DNA from: Thermaceae bacterium
GTDB lineage: Bacteria; Deinococcota; Deinococci; Deinococcales; Marinithermaceae
Reading direction: 5' to 3'
Assembly (NCBI GenBank): GCA_027067955.1
Contig: JAMOUW010000059.1
Coordinates: 1 to 64,000, forward strand
Length of the DNA stretch: 64,000 bases
Positions 63,270 to 64,000 of this stretch are shown piece by piece. The first letter of the stretch is position 1; each line of letters begins with the position of its first letter. The notes under the pieces were generated by a model. It did not search any database. It was not told where the DNA came from and saw only the letters and a list, made by a program, of their open reading frames with translations. The position numbers and the translations under genes were made by a program.

Positions 63270-64000
63270 CTATTCGGCCAGCACCGCCGCCAGATCGTAG
63301 ATGTCGCGATCTATGGCCTTGCGTCGCTCCACCGCTTCGGCCAGGGGAGTGAGCGCCACTTCCCCCTCTACCTCGCCCAGCATGACGCCGCTGGTTCCCG
63401 CAACAAGGGTCTCCGCGGCCGCCGCTCCCAGACGGCTTGCCAGCACCCGGTCGCGCGCCGTGGGAGAGCCGCCGCGCTGGATGTGCCCCAGAACGGTGAC
63501 GCGTCCCTCGAACGGGTGGATCTGCTGTGCGGCCTTCATCAAGGTGTCGGCACCGCCCGGATAGGCGCCCTCGGCCACCACGATGATAGAAGAATGCTTT
63601 CCCTTGGCCTCGGAAACGCGGATCTGCTCGGCTATCTCTTCGGGGCCGGTGGGAATCTCCGGCAAAGCAACCACCTCCGCCCCCCCTGCAAGCCCCACGT
63701 CCAGGGCGATGAAGCCCGCATGCCTGCCCATCACCTCGATGAAGAAGACGCGTTCGTGGCTGGCGGCGGTGTCACGGATTCGGTCTATGGCGTCGAGGGC
63801 AGTGTTCACCGCGGTGTCGAAACCGATGGTGAAATCGGTACCGTACAGATCGTTATCTATTGTTCCCGGAACCCCCACCACCGGAATGCGGTGCTCCTGG
63901 GTCAACTTGATGGCGCCGCGAAAGGTGCCGTCACCGCCGATGGCCACCAGGCCGGATATTCCCGCCTCGGCCAGCCGCGCCGCAGCCTGGGCGCGCCCCT
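63270..64000 (-). CDS. pfkA: ATP-dependent 6-phosphofructokinase (5' end beyond window)
   Basis: The 243 codons present cover the middle and end of PfkA: VAIGGDGTFRGAIKL, the substrate site GVPGTIDNDLYGTDFTIGFDT, VMGRHAGFIALD and VTVLGHIQRGGSPTARDRVL. The reading frame stays open to base 64000, so the start lies outside. Committed step of glycolysis. The stop lies three bases after the convergent CvpA-like gene. Confidence 0.95.
   Translation of the reverse strand, partial: GRAQAAARLAEAGISGLVAIGGDGTFRGAIKLTQEHRIPVVGVPGTIDNDLYGTDFTIGFDTAVNTALDAIDRIRDTAASHERVFFIEVMGRHAGFIALDVGLAGGAEVVALPEIPTGPEEIAEQIRVSEAKGKHSSIIVVAEGAYPGGADTLMKAAQQIHPFEGRVTVLGHIQRGGSPTARDRVLASRLGAAAAETLVAGTSGVMLGEVEGEVALTPLAEAVERRKAIDRDIYDLAAVLAE

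Overview
The window looks like a chromosome segment of a GC-rich, thermophilic member of the Deinococcota, order Thermales (a Thermus / Oceanithermus / Marinithermus-type organism). Supporting signs are EF-G and EF-P sequences that read like those of Thermus, a ba3-type cytochrome oxidase with its tiny third subunit, a paired regulatory plus catalytic glutamate dehydrogenase, an MglA/MglB pair and several -10 boxes sitting exactly six bases before the start codon. The genus cannot be fixed from this sequence alone.

Layout. 1-3.3 kb: the str operon (rpsL-rpsG-fusA-tuf, minus strand; tuf is cut by the window edge) with a clear promoter and a structured leader. 3.3-10.86 kb: an accessory island, visibly AT-richer than the rest. 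It holds a wrecked IS3-type transposase and a tightly packed five-gene minus-strand operon: a DegT/StrS-type aminotransferase, a MazG-like NTP pyrophosphohydrolase, a Gfo/Idh-type sugar oxidoreductase, an MFS exporter and a 761-residue caspase-fold (CHAT/C25-like) protein carrying a zinc ribbon. Two of the five genes are split, each at a textbook -1 slippery heptamer (A AAA AAA and A AAA AAC). Similar hairpin elements lie at both edges of the island. This is the most unusual part of the window. 10.86-24.5 kb: truA, a beta-rich exported protein, the glycine-cleavage operon gcvT-H-PA-PB, mglB-mglA, an M3 peptidase with a TetR-type operator, and a signalling locus with a PP2C phosphatase and a membrane Ser/Thr kinase with an NHL-like propeller, divergent from a 611-residue unknown.

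24.5-36 kb: dgt, a SufT/MIP18-like gene, a HdrD-like membrane Fe-S oxidoreductase, then a long minus-strand housekeeping run (quinate-dehydrogenase-like gene, efp, accB, accC, asp23-like, nusB, folD, DUF212 gene) and transketolase. 36-47.6 kb: a broken delta-60 repeat gene, a methyltransferase-TPR-DUF2325 fusion, an acetyltransferase, the gdhA/gdhB pair, a polyprenyl synthase, a lipoprotein, rex, a SPOR protein and a TPR protein. 47.6-64 kb, mostly plus strand: initiator tRNA-Met with promoter and terminator, a tRNA-binding-domain protein, a short CaiB-type CoA-transferase, polX (minus), the ba3 oxidase operon cbaD-cbaB-cbaA, rpsO-pnp-rnj, an auxin-efflux-type carrier, rsmE-prmA (minus), an M20 peptidase, a CvpA-like membrane protein and a 5'-truncated pfkA.

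Most genes are ordinary chromosomal core genes. Translation (str operon, efp, rpsO, initiator tRNA, rsmE, prmA, truA), RNA turnover (pnp, rnj), one-carbon and lipid metabolism (gcv, folD, acc) and terminal respiration dominate. Function calls rest on motifs read by eye; no database search or computation was run.
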